From: Symbiodinium natans
Lineage: Eukaryota; Sar; Dinophyceae; Suessiales; Symbiodiniaceae
Assembly: GCA_905221605.1 (NCBI GenBank)
Contig: CAJNDS010000303.1
Span: 1 to 64,000 of the forward strand
Direction: 5' to 3'
DNA length: 64,000 nt
Positions 10,628 to 21,499 of the stretch are shown here, piece by piece. Numbering within the stretch: position 1 is the first letter of the stretch; each line of letters begins with the position of its first letter. The notes under the pieces were generated by a model. It saw nothing but the letters and a program-made list of their open reading frames with translations, was not told the DNA's origin and did no database searches. The position numbers and the translations under genes were made by a program.

Positions 10628-13112
10628 TCAGAATTTGAAGGCTCCATCATGGAGGGCCTCGGCCACCTCGTCTGGACGGTCTTCATGAATGAAATGTCCC
10701 GGGTGAGGAACCACTTCCTCTGTTGACCAAAGTCACCAAGAGTTGGCCACACCCGCATACAACACCACGCTCTACTTCTGATGGCCGTCTCATGAAACAT
10801 GCCATTGCAAAGCTTTGCAGCTGAAAGTCCAATCGGAAGCGACCTAGATCCGAACAATGCTCTTCACAACAGGTCGCAAGAACTTGTCCAAGCCTTCAGA
10901 ACTTCCAAAGCAGACATATTCCCTTCCTTCAACAAGGGGCCTTGCATGTGCGCAGCCTCCAATGTGGCATCCATTCGGTCCACAGATCCCACAATGAGCA
11001 GCTTTGGCATGGGCAAGCTCACGAAGAGAGAACTCACGCCATCAAACCACTCGGGCCAACAAGCAATAGCCTGGGAACAACATTCACTACCACGAGGAGT
11101 TCCTACAGTGGGGTCCGAAAGCGGCAACCATGATGCATGGCCTCGGACACGTTGGTGATCCAGGACCACGATTCCCGGTCAGCCTGCTATTGGTGGAAAA
11201 CTACGTAGCTTGATACAGGCAAGCGCTCATGTCATGCCCAAGTCAATGTCATATGCTCTCCACCCCATTGAAAGTCAATGCCTCCACCACACAGTGAAAG
11301 CAATGGTTTGACCGACGATGTCGAGCATTGTTTGGGAACAGAAACCAACCCAGAAAGAACAAAAAGTAAATAGAAAAAGCAGTGAGTGAAAGGAGGACAA
11401 GGTGGGGGTTGCGAGCCACACAGTCTCGAATCGCCAGCGACCCAAGTGCGTTCGCGCACGCTCCTTTTGGCTACCGGCTCAGGGGTGCTTTCAGACGTCT
11501 CGAGTTCTACTCCACCGCTCGTGCACGCTTTGAACGCTGCTCACAGGCACTCGTGTCACAAGCTCAACCAACATCCGCACATCAGCCGGGTGGGAGAGGC
11601 TGGGAAAGTCAAAAGAAACACATAAGTTGCTGGCCTTCCGAGCACGAACGGCAGACCAGCGGCCATTGACCAAAGCTCTGCTACACTCGCCTTGTCCCTA
11701 CAAACACAGGTTTTCCCCGCCCCCCCCCCAGCCACCTCCCCATAACAAAATGGTCCAGATCTATTTCTGGAGACCCCCGGGACTTGCCCAACCTAGGACA
11801 ATCAAACGCCATCTGAACGCAAGCAGAAAAACGATCTTCATTCAGTCATGAAAACTTGTGGAACTCCGCATCTCCTGTTCTGTCAGGATCTTCAGGTATT
11901 TGTGTGGATTGACATGGCGAAACACCGGCATGCGATTTCCAGGCACCTTTCGCCCCAGCGATTCAAGATTGTTAGTTTTCAAGAAATCGGGGCACGAGTT
12001 AAGCACGTCAGTATGATGTGCTGTTCTGCACGCTCCGGCCTGGACCTCGTGATGTAGACGAGGTGGGATGTTCTCTCTCGCTGCTTGCGGATCCGTCAGC
12101 ATCCCTGAAGACAGGGACCATGCAATGGCATCCTGGAAACTGCAGTCCAGGCAAGGTTCTATTCGGCGTTCGCTGGGCTGCAGAACAAACGCGGCTCCTC
12201 CAAGCTTTTGAAGGTGCCAGGTCTGGCCTGCGTGGCATGGGCATTCACCACAAACAATCAAAGGACCTTTTACAGACGACCTGCATCCACGCAATGCTGC
12301 GTGGAAGCAGCTCTGCAGCTGTACCCTCCACAGACTCCAGCAAAATGGTGGCTTGCCTCATGCTGTGGAAAAGAAAACCGCAGGTCCTTGCCGTCTGCCT
12401 ACACCTGCAACGCGCAAGCTGCATGGAACTTTCGTGGTTCCAATTCGCCACCTAGTCACACAGAAAGTGGAGGCTTCGCTTTGAGAGCCTGTGCATCATG
12501 GCAATCGGATTCTTCTTGTTTCGGCGTCACGGTGTCATGGTGTCACATGGTGTCTCTTTGCAGGGCCTCTGCTGCTGCACGTGCAGCTAAAGCTCCTCCC
12601 AGCGAGTGCCCGCACAGGACGAGGCTGCCTTTGCCCTGCAATCTTTCCTTGGCTTCGAGTCTTGTGGGCTGCACCTAGCTTCATGCTGTCGGGATGGGCC
12701 AGGCTCAACGAAGGCGCAACTCATCTCGACTTTCCGAGTGGCGCTGGCGCAGCGAATCAGCGATAAAACATCGGGCAGCAACCGTTGCAGTCCTTGAGTG
12801 TAGGGCTGGTGCGTTTGTTCATTTGTGAACATGAGTGCGCCAGTTGCGCACCCGTCTGAAGCTGCCAGGAATCCGAGGCTTTCATCGAGACGCTCATCCA
12901 CCACTGCTCCACCATGGCCCCGAAGGTCGGCGGCAATGATAGTTCCTGGCAGAGGTCAGGCTGCGGCAACAGCAATCTACATGAATATGCCAAGTCTGTG
13001 CTTGATCATGCTTGTGGGCTTGCTTTGGAGGGCCTCCAATTCGTTCCCGGAGTCGTCTGGCAACTGGTGCCCACACCAAGGCAACATCTCCGGCACCGTG
13101 CAAGCAAAGTAC
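10628..13112 (-). CDS. PPME1: Protein phosphatase methylesterase 1
   Basis: An alpha/beta-hydrolase that removes the C-terminal methyl ester from the PP2A catalytic subunit. Exons in order match remembered landmarks of the family: LCLHGAGDVALVWAPV from 13112 (oxyanion region), TIIAADLRGHGG near 12945-12850, the nucleophile elbow LVLCGHSLGGAL near 12640-12580, SVEGTAAELLPRSIAWMQ ending at 12267, then DAIAWSLSSGMLTDPQAA at 12139-12046, WFDGVSSLFVSLPMPKLLIV from 11070 to about 10943, and the terminal exon GHFIHEDRPDEVAEAL from about 10719 to the TGA at 10628-10630. The elbow Ser and the catalytic His are present. The residue before SVEGTA reads Glu where the family has the catalytic Asp; this may be an exon-edge artefact. 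The introns at 12140-12266 and after 12046 have GT donors, and the one after HMQ at about 10943 has GC. The N-terminal region before the oxyanion motif was not found. An acidic insert known in animal enzymes also appears absent. Confidence 0.88.
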
Positions 13113-13427
13113 CTTAATTGAGTGTCCCGGATGCCTTCAAACTTGTCCAGGACCCCTTGCACTATTGAGATTGCTCTCAGGCAGCAGTGCTTTCGTGGGA
13201 CAAGCGGAACGAGGTTAGGAGGGCTGAACAATCTGCTACTGCACTTGCTGCTTCTGCAAGTGGCCGCAGTTGAAGCTTCACTGGATTCAGCTGGGGAGTG
13301 CCACCTTAACCCATGTGATTCGTGTCAGCACACACAAGTCGGGTAGCCATGGGCAGCCGGAGCAGCATCACAGGTGAAGCCAAGGCACCAATAAGTTGGT
13401 AGAGAGATGCCGGTAGACAGAGCCAGC

Positions 13428-13567
13428 CTCACCTTGCCACACCCACGTTCGGCAAACAGGTCGCGCAGCTGCCCCAGTTCGAAATGTTCTAGCAAAAGCG
13501 TCTCTGGCGTCTTCCCCTCCCCACCCCCAGTATCGTTCTCCTCACCCCCGAACCCACATCTCCCCAT
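13428..13567 (-). CDS. Candidate exon, possibly 5' of PPME1 or separate
   Basis: The minus-strand stretch reads TPETLLLEHFELGQLRDLFA then ERGCGK and ends at a good donor, GGCAAG|GTGAGG, near 13429. It is strongly coding in character, with an amphipathic helix and a basic end. It does not resemble the N-terminus of known methylesterases, so it may belong to another gene. The segment between it and the methylesterase exon at 13112 holds nothing else I can assign. Confidence 0.35.
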
Positions 13568-13574
13568 CCTTTTC

Positions 13575-14040
13575 GCACAACACCAGCAGAAAACAGGGAA
13601 AACACATCAGATCTGACATCCTAAGCAAAGTAGGCCTGAAATGCCGCAAGCTTATGACTGTTTATGTGTGGGCGTGGGCACCTCTTTCCAGTCGGCATGG
13701 CTTGGGTCTTGAGCACGTTGAGTCGCAAGGCCAGCGGGAGGTGCACATGCCATCAACAAGACGCGCTGTGCGGCTTCGCATCACAACCTCCAACTAATAT
13801 AAAAGGCTGCCACGACTATGTGATTTGAAGAAGCTTCCGTTGTCTTTGCTGTGCGTTCTATGTTTTAGCTTTGCCTTCCAACATCTTCCAAACACAACAG
13901 CCATCGGCGACCGCAGCAACATACAACTTATATCCACTGACATCCACGAGATGCCAACAAGATGAAGTCTCGCCAGCTCTCAACACCACACCGGCACCTT
14001 TGCACATCCTTGCGCTCTCCAAACCGCTTCTGTTGAGAAT
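13575..14040. other. No feature seen
   Basis: Unique sequence with no convincing frame or repeat. It separates the methylesterase region from the next minus-strand gene. Confidence 0.4.
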
Positions 14041-14049
14041 TGCCCGGCA

Positions 14050-16966
14050 GTTTCAATCTACAAGTGGTTGGCCACATCATTGCCCACGAAGTGGAGCGCG
14101 AGACCTGCCTCTTCGTGGCACCCGGTGCGGGCTTTGCACACGCTGTCAGACAAGCTGACAGGGTCAGCCCGCTCAGGTTGGTCTGCATGTGCACTTCGGA
14201 GTACTTGTATCGTCGTCGCTCATCTTCTTGCCCAGCTGGGACCGCGAAGAGATCGTCTTGGACTTCGTGGCCAGCTTGTTGCTGCATCGTGAGGGGGCCA
14301 TCAACCAGGTGCCAGGTCTCGCGTCTCACTCGGCCAAGTGTACAAACCGGTCGGGAAACTCGCAACCATCCTGAGGCAAATGTTTGATCACGCACGAACT
14401 TGGCACCTCTGGGATTCTGTGTTGGGGGAGCAGGAGAGGAGGGGGAGGGCGAGGATCGGGACGGAAGAGGGAGAGGAGGGAGGGAGAGAGGGGAGAGAGA
14501 GGAAGGAGAGGAGGACAGGGAGAGGAGCACAGGGAAAGGAGGACAAGGAGAGAAAGACAGGGAGAGGAGGACAGGGAGAGGAGGACAGAGAGAGGAGGAC
14601 AGGAGGTCCGAAAGTCTTGCCAAACAGTCCTGCCTGCAGGCCAAGCCTCTGTGCCAACTCCCAAGCCATTCCTCACACAATCTGGCAGGCAAGCGTTGTG
14701 TCCTTTCCAGCGGCAGTGGAGCAGCTGCCCGCGTGTGTTGCCGTAAATTTTCTCACCAGGCCGATAGTACCTTAAGCACAGCCGTCGCTAAGACCGAAGT
14801 GCAACTCACTTCAGGCACGCACATTCCGTGCTTGTGCTCACACCGATGCAGTCTAGGATCCCGACGTATGCAACTGCAACTGTTTTCGGTCAAAATGGGC
14901 GGGTCGGAGTTTCTAGTGATTCTAGTCAGGGTGTCCAACCGGCCACATTTGCAGACATCGCTTGCAACCTCATCGATGTATAAGGCGTGCAATGGCAGTT
15001 CAAGAGTGATGTCCGCAACATGTCGGCGAGAATGTGGGCGGTAGTGTATCCGACGAGGCTCACCAACTCCTCTTCACGGCTCGCCCACATCATTCAGGAT
15101 TTCAGTGGCATTCTGTGATTGCGCTGCGAGGACGTCGAGGGATAATTACTGATTTAGAATGACTGGAGAGTTGTGGGCGAGTCGCCAGAAGCTGTTCGCT
15201 CCCCGCAACGTGGTCAGGCTTTTCACACCAACCAAAAATGTCAAAAGTGGATAAGTGCCGTTTGCTCGAAACCAGGCGACATTGGCATCTGCAAAATCGC
15301 AATGTGCATACTGGCATCTAAGTAGTATCATGCTAGTACAGAGTGTCAACACATGCCAAGTACAATAAGTGTTTCTGCACAGATTTGAGACCTCGTTTCG
15401 AAGTGGCCAGGGAGATACGTGCCACTCCTTCAGATGGATGCTAAGTCTGCTAACTAGGCCGTATGCCTGATAGTGCAGTCGGTGACAGAGAAGCTTAGCG
15501 AGAACAGTTCAATGGGAGGCTCACGCAGTGGGAGCACGACATGTGTCTGCAGCCATTACATCCCACGCAGCAGGATGTAATATCTTCGGGATGATATTTG
15601 CCAGCTTTTCGCGCGCTGATGCAGTTTCGGTGAGACCGTGATCTTTGCCTGCCAGGGTCTTGCTATGATCAACTTCCATGTGTGGAGCGTGTGGAGTCTG
15701 CGGCCCTGACGAGGCTGCTGAAGCGATGGCTTCAAAGCATCAATATTCTTACAGTTTTTTAATGCCCACCACAGGCTCACTTGAGAGCAGCTCACCCGGA
15801 AGCTGGTTTTTTCTAATGGCAAGGCGCTGCCCCGCGGATGCCGGAAGTTGAAGGTAGTTGAATCCAAGAAAGGAAGTTGAGGCTGTGCGGGGAGGTCCGG
15901 GCCGAAAGAGGTGGGTGCGCAAAGTCTGTTCCGCAGGACATCGTTTGGAACAGTCTTGGCTCCTCCAGGAAAAAAAGAAAGGCATGACTGGCAAGGAATG
16001 GAGAAGAAACAGAAGCACAGTGGGTTTTGGATGCGAGAATGGGCACGCTCGCGCACACGCCTACGCCTGCCCGCCAGCCCGACCGCCTGCACGCGGCGGG
16101 CGCACGCATGATTCAAGCAAGGTTGGCCGGGTGCAAGTTCGTTTTCTTGCATCTGATTGCCCACGACACGTGGACACTTCCTCATGACGCTTGCCATCGA
16201 CGCATCAGACTTCATCACACTGTGATGCTTCTAGAAGTGCAGCCGTGCCACCATACAGAACCTGCAAGTTGATCTCGGAAAAAGTTTACGCGAAGACCGC
16301 AAAGCCTGGATTTTGCAACATGACACAATGTCTCAGCGTGTAGAAAGTTGCAGGATTGGGTGAATACTGCGAGAAATCCATCTAGTGTCTGGAGTGGGCT
16401 TGGTAGGTGCTACAATCTGCGAAAGACCCAATCCGGTGCCTGCCACGGATGTCATAGGCGCGAACATCCTGCCTCTAACTTCAAGCTGCAAGTTGCAAAG
16501 ACTGTTTGTGTTCGTGGACATGAAGTGGCTGGCACTGAGCACGAGACGGGCCCGAAATCCAAATGTCCATTCTGGCAGTGTCAGCGAGAGTTTTGAAGAC
16601 CGCACGGTCGCCTTTGAGAACAAAGTCATAGCCTGGTCGCGCTATGCTTAGGATCTCCGAACAGTGACGTCACGCTGAGAAGCAACCTCCGCAACAGAAA
16701 CGCTGACCGCTCGACATGCTGGTCAGCATGCACAACAGCACGCATTGAGGCACCCTGCTGATCTGATCAGAAATGGCTTTCTTGCGTCAAAGCACGCCCT
16801 TTCCAAACCTCAAGCCCTGATGCGTTTGAGCGAGACGCCCATGGTATTCAAAGTGTCTTTGTGCTTCTGCAGAAACTCCCCCACAACCACATCATGCGAC
16901 GCAATGAAGTTTGCGTCGATGTCCGCATCCCATGGAAACCTCGCAGGCCCGCGCGGCGCAGCATGC
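14050..16966 (-). CDS. Probable LicD/fukutin-like gene, fragmentary model
   Basis: The exon from about 16966 to 16805 reads RFPWDADIDANFIASHDVVV followed by GEFLQKH. The PWDxDxD motif is the metal-binding signature of LicD/fukutin nucleotidyltransferases, which move phosphocholine or phospho-sugar groups onto glycans. An exon from about 16632 after CGACCAG reads YDFVLKGDRAVFKTLADTAR then MDIWISGP, which fits the later part of such a domain. Less certain downstream pieces are INLQVLYGGTAALLEA near 16268-16225, a segment near 14385-14330 (KHLPQDGCEFPDRFVHLAE) and a terminal-looking piece ending HFVGNDVANHL plus stop near 14060. Whether these belong to one gene is inference, because a GA-rich repeat lies between them. 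Phases between exons were not reconciled. Confidence 0.45.
14410..14605. repeat. GGAGA/GGACA purine-rich repeat
   Basis: A purine-rich array built from GGAGAGGAGGACAGGGA-like units of about 15-17 bp that degenerate toward the left into GGGAGGGAGAG. Glu/Arg-rich frames on the plus strand and Ser/Leu/Pro frames on the minus strand are artefacts of the repeat. Confidence 0.85.
14610..15560. other. No firm gene; one ambiguous minus-strand segment
   Basis: A minus-strand segment at about 15280-15180 follows a good acceptor (ATTTTGCAG) but is open in two frames (NVAWFRANGTYPLLTFLVGV in one), so it cannot be assigned. The rest shows no motif or repeat. Confidence 0.3.
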
Positions 16967-17174
16967 TTAGAGGCTTGGAACGACCGGGTGCTCCACAAGC
17001 AGACTGGGGTTGTGACAGCTCGGTCTCGCCACTCCTGTAGAGGTTTAGTACACCTTGGAACATTCTGTCCAAGCACCAGCCCAGGCAAATCACTTGTCAT
17101 GGGCCCATGCTGGCGGACACCGGCACAATGATGTGACGAAGGGGGTCCAAAGCCAGCCACCAACCGCCAACCTG

Positions 17175-17660
17175 CGTGCGCCCTCTCACACATACGGCAC
17201 ATACGCAATCTCTTCTTTGCTTCCTTGCTTCCAAGCTTCCTAGTCCCTCCTTGGCTCACCTCCTTCTGCTCTCTTATTTCTCTCTGTCTCTCTCCCTCTC
17301 CCTCTCTTCTTGTCGCTCTTCTCTTATCTTTCCTTTCCTTTCCGTCCCGTTCCTTTCCCGTCCCTTCCCTTCGCTTCCCGTCCCTTTGTGTACCGTCCAG
17401 TCCGTTGTTGTCCCATCCTGTCCTATTTTGTCCCGCCCCGTCCTGTCCCATTTTTGTCCCGTCCTGTCCCATCCTTAAGTTTTGTCCCGTCCCATCCCGT
17501 CCCTTTTTGTCCCATCCCGTCCCTCTTTGTCCCGTCAGGTCCTTTGCCGTCTCCTTTGTCGTCTCCTTTGTCGTCTCCCCCGTCGTTTCAACCGCCGTCT
17601 CCTCGCTCCTTTGTCGTCTCCTCCGTCTTCTCCGTCTTCTCCCCCGGCGAGAACAGAACC
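17175..17660. repeat. TCCCG / TCCTTTGTCG pyrimidine repeat
   Basis: A pyrimidine-rich field. A CT-rich start at 17270-17330 passes into TTCCCGTCCC-type pentamer and decamer units through 17530, then four or five TCGTCTCCTTTG units at 17540-17645. Apparent Arg/Asp-rich or Ser/Pro-rich frames are repeat artefacts. Confidence 0.85.
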
Positions 17661-17699
17661 CAAATGTCACAACACTAAACATTCCTTGTACTTAGCTCT

Positions 17700-20160
17700 C
17701 GGGCCAAGATGCATCGCGGAACATAGTTTTCAATGCCTTCCTGCACACCAGCACAAAACAGAGACACCGCAGATGTGCACCAAACACGCTCACAAACACG
17801 CCCCGTCACCCTCGACCCAAGCGAACAAACCGAACGGTTACGTGCCTGGTGCACCAACTGACGACAACACCGTGATTCTGGGTGAAGCTGCTCGCATGAC
17901 CCGAGGTTGGGAAAAGGCAGTGTTCTTGTGAAGGACCTGCGGACAGGTCTCATGTTCCATAGTGCCGGATTCGAAGGGCCTGAGGCCGGAAATACACAAT
18001 CCGGCACTTTTTTCCGTCACCCGTGACATCGCATGTGCCAATAGCAGATGCGTCCAGTGCGCTAGAGATTGCCGGCCTCCTTTCTGGGCCAGGAATCTTG
18101 CGGACTCAATGTGAAAGGTCCTGGAAATTCGCGGAGAAAGTAAAGCTTCCTCAGGTTCCAGGTTGCGCTATGATCCACAAGCCCGCCGATCAATTTCACT
18201 CAAGGTGCCTAAAAAAACTGTGCCATGCATCTGCTTGGTAGACATTCTCGAGGGAGGCCCCAGTCCTAGAGCCGGAAACTTCAGAGAACAATAGCTGGTG
18301 CAGCAGATGACGTTTCGACCCAAGTCGCAAAAATGTGTAGGCGCGAAGGCCAGCTTCTTTTCCAAGAAGGTCCAGCATCACAAGCCAGTTTTCTGCGGCC
18401 TGTGACCCCCAGCAGCAAAATTCAAACGAATTCACTTCATCCTTCCAAAGGTCACCGGGCTAGCTTAGCAAGCATCGCAGAAGAGAAACTGCCTCTAGCC
18501 CACTAAGGATGGCGATGATGCACTAAGCTGCTAGCTACAACGTTCTAAGGAGCGATGGATGAAAGCTGTTGCTCGCATTCCTTGACATCCCCCTGAATCG
18601 TTGTGGCCTCTCTAAGCACTACCTTGCTGCACAGCACAGGCCTCATTTCCATCAGAAGGTTCGATAGCACCTGACATCAGGGAGCTTTGACATGCGTGCT
18701 GAGCACGATGGAAGTTCTTTTGCTTCGGCTCGACATCAAAATGCATCCCATTTCTGGCTTTTCTGTTGCAAATGCAGTAAATTTCAGCTGTTCGAAGCAG
18801 GCCGTTCCCAGGCTCTACTATTGAAAAGGCCGGGAAAATTGCAGAGAATGCAGGACAGAGAAGATGTTGTCTTTTCGTATTTGTTTGCTTTATTTTTGCT
18901 TTTGTGGGGGGGGGGAGGCGTTTGTGCAGACGTAATGACAGCACCCTGCCACTTGCTACCATACGTGCACGCGCAATGCGTTGATAAAGCTGGGACGCTC
19001 TAAGGAAGTTGCACATGGTCCTCAAAGGGCAATGAGCCCTGAACAGTGAGGTTCCCAAACTCGTCTGCCAGTGGACGTGGTGCATGCAGTTTTCCAAAAC
19101 GGCTGCCCGAATCCAAGAGATTTCCTCGAGAAGTTGCGCAAGGTCGTGTAAAGAATAGGTCCGACGGACGCAGTTTCAACAACAAACTTGCCAAGTTAAC
19201 ACCTAGGAAAAAACGCACTTTTGCAGAACAGGCAGTATATGAATCCTCAACGGCATTCTGTGAGCCATGTTCCAAGTAGTTTCATTCATATAGCTGATCT
19301 GCGACTACGTTAAGCACAATGGCTCCGTGTGTACCCCAATTAGCTTCGCCCAAGACTCAAAGAATCAAAGAATTCACAGGCCTCTGAAGGGCTACCACAG
19401 CTTACCCCTTCCCCCTCGAATGATGTTAACATTTGGGCACGGCTTTTGTTGCTTTGGGTGCACTCTTCCATACTAAAGCATGACACAAGTACTCGCAAAT
19501 ATGCAAGTGGAGGACACCCGCACGCCCACAAAATCCCACAAATACTACTAGTAGTAATACCGTAATACTGCTAGACTTGTAGTTGCATTATGAGAACATT
19601 AAATTGTAAAGCGACAGTAATGGTATTAGTAATCGGTATCGAGACATGACCATATACAAGCAGAAAATAATATGCGGTAAACAGCAATTGTAGTAGTCTT
19701 GGTAATAGTCGGCGAGAGCGTCTTGCGCACACGTAAACACCGAGAGGGTCCGGACTAAGAGCAGGCACCTGCAGAAATAAGCACAAGTGGGACTTCGTAA
19801 TTGGTGATTCGTGTGATTCGAACTAGTACGAACCCACCACCCCCCAGAGATAACTTTGCATTTTTCGTACACGTCGTATCATGCCAGTAAAACGGTTGTT
19901 GAAACAGCCTGCGGCTACCCCATGGATGCCTTGGGGCCCCCTTCAGCCCTGGGACCCCTCACAAAGCATCATGCTGAGCGGCTGCAGGGACCCCGACGTG
20001 CCCACCACGGACCCAGGCCCTCGCCAACGTCAAAAACGCAAGTTCGATTATGCAGATATCAACATCAATTCACACACGTCTTGAACTTACCATGACAAAA
20101 AGAAGGCAGCAACAAGCAACAATAGCTTCACACCAGCCTTGAGTTTTTGGCAGGGCAGTA
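17700..20160. other. Gene-poor stretch with two weak minus-strand exon candidates
   Basis: Two minus-strand segments look coding but stand alone. About 18420-18230 gives LVMLDLLGKEAGLRAYTFLR and onward to SLENVYQADAW. About 19130-18997 gives FGKLHAPRPLADEFGNLTVQ then GSLPFEDHVQLP and a stop. No family was recognised and no join was found. A G-run lies at 18906-18916 and a C-run at 19836-19845. The AT-rich stretch 19550-19700 holds nothing I can name. Confidence 0.3.
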
Positions 20161-20172
20161 GTGTATTCAAGC

Positions 20173-21488
20173 TCATGTCTGGACAAGCTCTCCAACAAGC
20201 CTCACAGGCACATCAACCACTTCAATCTTGCTCTTCCTTGTACTCGCACGGCTAGCTCCGGCTAACCACATTGCATCCAAAAGTCTCTTGAACACCAGGG
20301 TGCTGTATGCCCGCGTGCCAGAAGTGGTGTCTCCCACTGCCCAGAACTGGGCCAGCGGAAGGAAAGGAGATGTTTCATGTCCAGTGGCATACCTGAAACA
20401 AACCCAGCACATACACAGCAAAAGGCAATGCATGGTTTGGACCTATGCTTGCTACAAGCATCAGGCGAGTGTCTCTTCATATGCCAGCTTCCAGTGTCGG
20501 TGTAGGATTCTCTTCACCGGCCAATTGAAAATGCGTGAACGGTTAATCGTAGGCAAGCCAGCCACAGAAATGTCTCGAGCCCATCGCTGTCCTTGTCAAT
20601 GGAATCGCCCGTGTAAGCCCGAAGCTTCAGTACATCATGACAAAACAAGTTCAATCAAAATACATCAGCATCGAGGTCGGGCGGCGCTCACGCAAAAGCT
20701 GCCGAACATCGTGCGTTAGCTCCTCACCCCATATCCAGGTAGAAGGACTGACCTCAGTCCCCAATCTGCCAAGAAATAATTGTGGTCCATCGAGCCACTT
20801 GCTTTCCAGCTTGCCAATAGAACGGTTGATGACATTGCAGCTGCATGGTCCATATTCGAGATAGCCTGCGATGCTTGCCTGGAACAGTTCCCGAAAGGCT
20901 CCATGCAGTGACGACCCCTCGCTAATGCACAACGGCATTTTGCAGGTGGATAGTTCTGCGAAGAACGCATTGCTTGATGCTGCACAAACCAAAGCGCCTA
21001 CTTCGTATGAATCTAATTTACAGCTCCAAGTGACCGATAGTGAGCAAAGCACGGGCCCGGATGGAGTCGAGGCCTGTCCACGTCCTGGTGGTAATGGATC
21101 TTGCAATCACCTTGGTTTGTGACTGACCACTGGAAGGTTTTATCAACATGCAAAGCTCTCACCTGCAAAAACAACACAGTCCTAAACCCAACTGACCATC
21201 TCAAACAATTGCTGGGCCCAGAGTCACCTTGCACATTGCTGCACAGGTCCTGCAACTCCTCCTCAATTTCCAAAGGTCCGCAGTACAGGATGTCCTGAAA
21301 TGAAGTCGCGACTCACAGCACGTAAGTCGGAGCACTCACGAAAAAATCTACAAGCTGTTAAGCAACTCCGTAAGGCATGAAAGGCGCCAGCCGCTCACGC
21401 AGCTTCTGCCACTTCCTGCGCAAGCGCTTCTGCGCCTCGTCCAAGTGCAGGAAAAATGCTGGCAATGGTCGCGTGAAAATTGCCTGGC
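20173..21488 (-). CDS. Unrecognised multi-exon gene
   Basis: A run of minus-strand exons with strong coding character. From about 21488, after TTTGGCCAG, one reads PLPAFFLHLDEAQKRLRRKW and on to PFMPYGV. About 21301-21232 reads DILYCGPLEIEEELQDLCSN and ends before GTGACT. About 21158-21040 gives ALHVDKTFQWSVTNQGDCKI. About 21030-20650 is the longest piece (LDSYEVGALVCAASSNAFFA, then SKWLDGPQLFLGRLGTEV). About 20525-20465 gives PVKRILHRHWKLAYEETLA. The last exon, from about 20393 after GTTTCAG, reads YATGHETSPFLPLAQFWAVG and ends in a stop at 20173. Trp and aromatic content suggests a globular enzyme or transporter-associated protein, but I cannot name a family. Upstream exons before 21488 are likely missing from this model. 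Confidence 0.55.
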
Positions 21489-21499
21489 CAAATCAGCAA

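Noticed and set aside
14388-15044. Gly/Arg/Glu-rich plus-strand frame of 214 codons
   Set aside because: The first half is the GGAGA repeat and the rest has no coding character.
15556-16218. 220-codon minus-strand frame
   Set aside because: Mixed composition with no motif and no internal consistency. It may contain small exon pieces but is not a gene as it stands.
16810-17682. 290-codon minus-strand frame
   Set aside because: Only the end with PWDADID is coding-like. The N-terminal two thirds are the TCCCG pyrimidine repeat.
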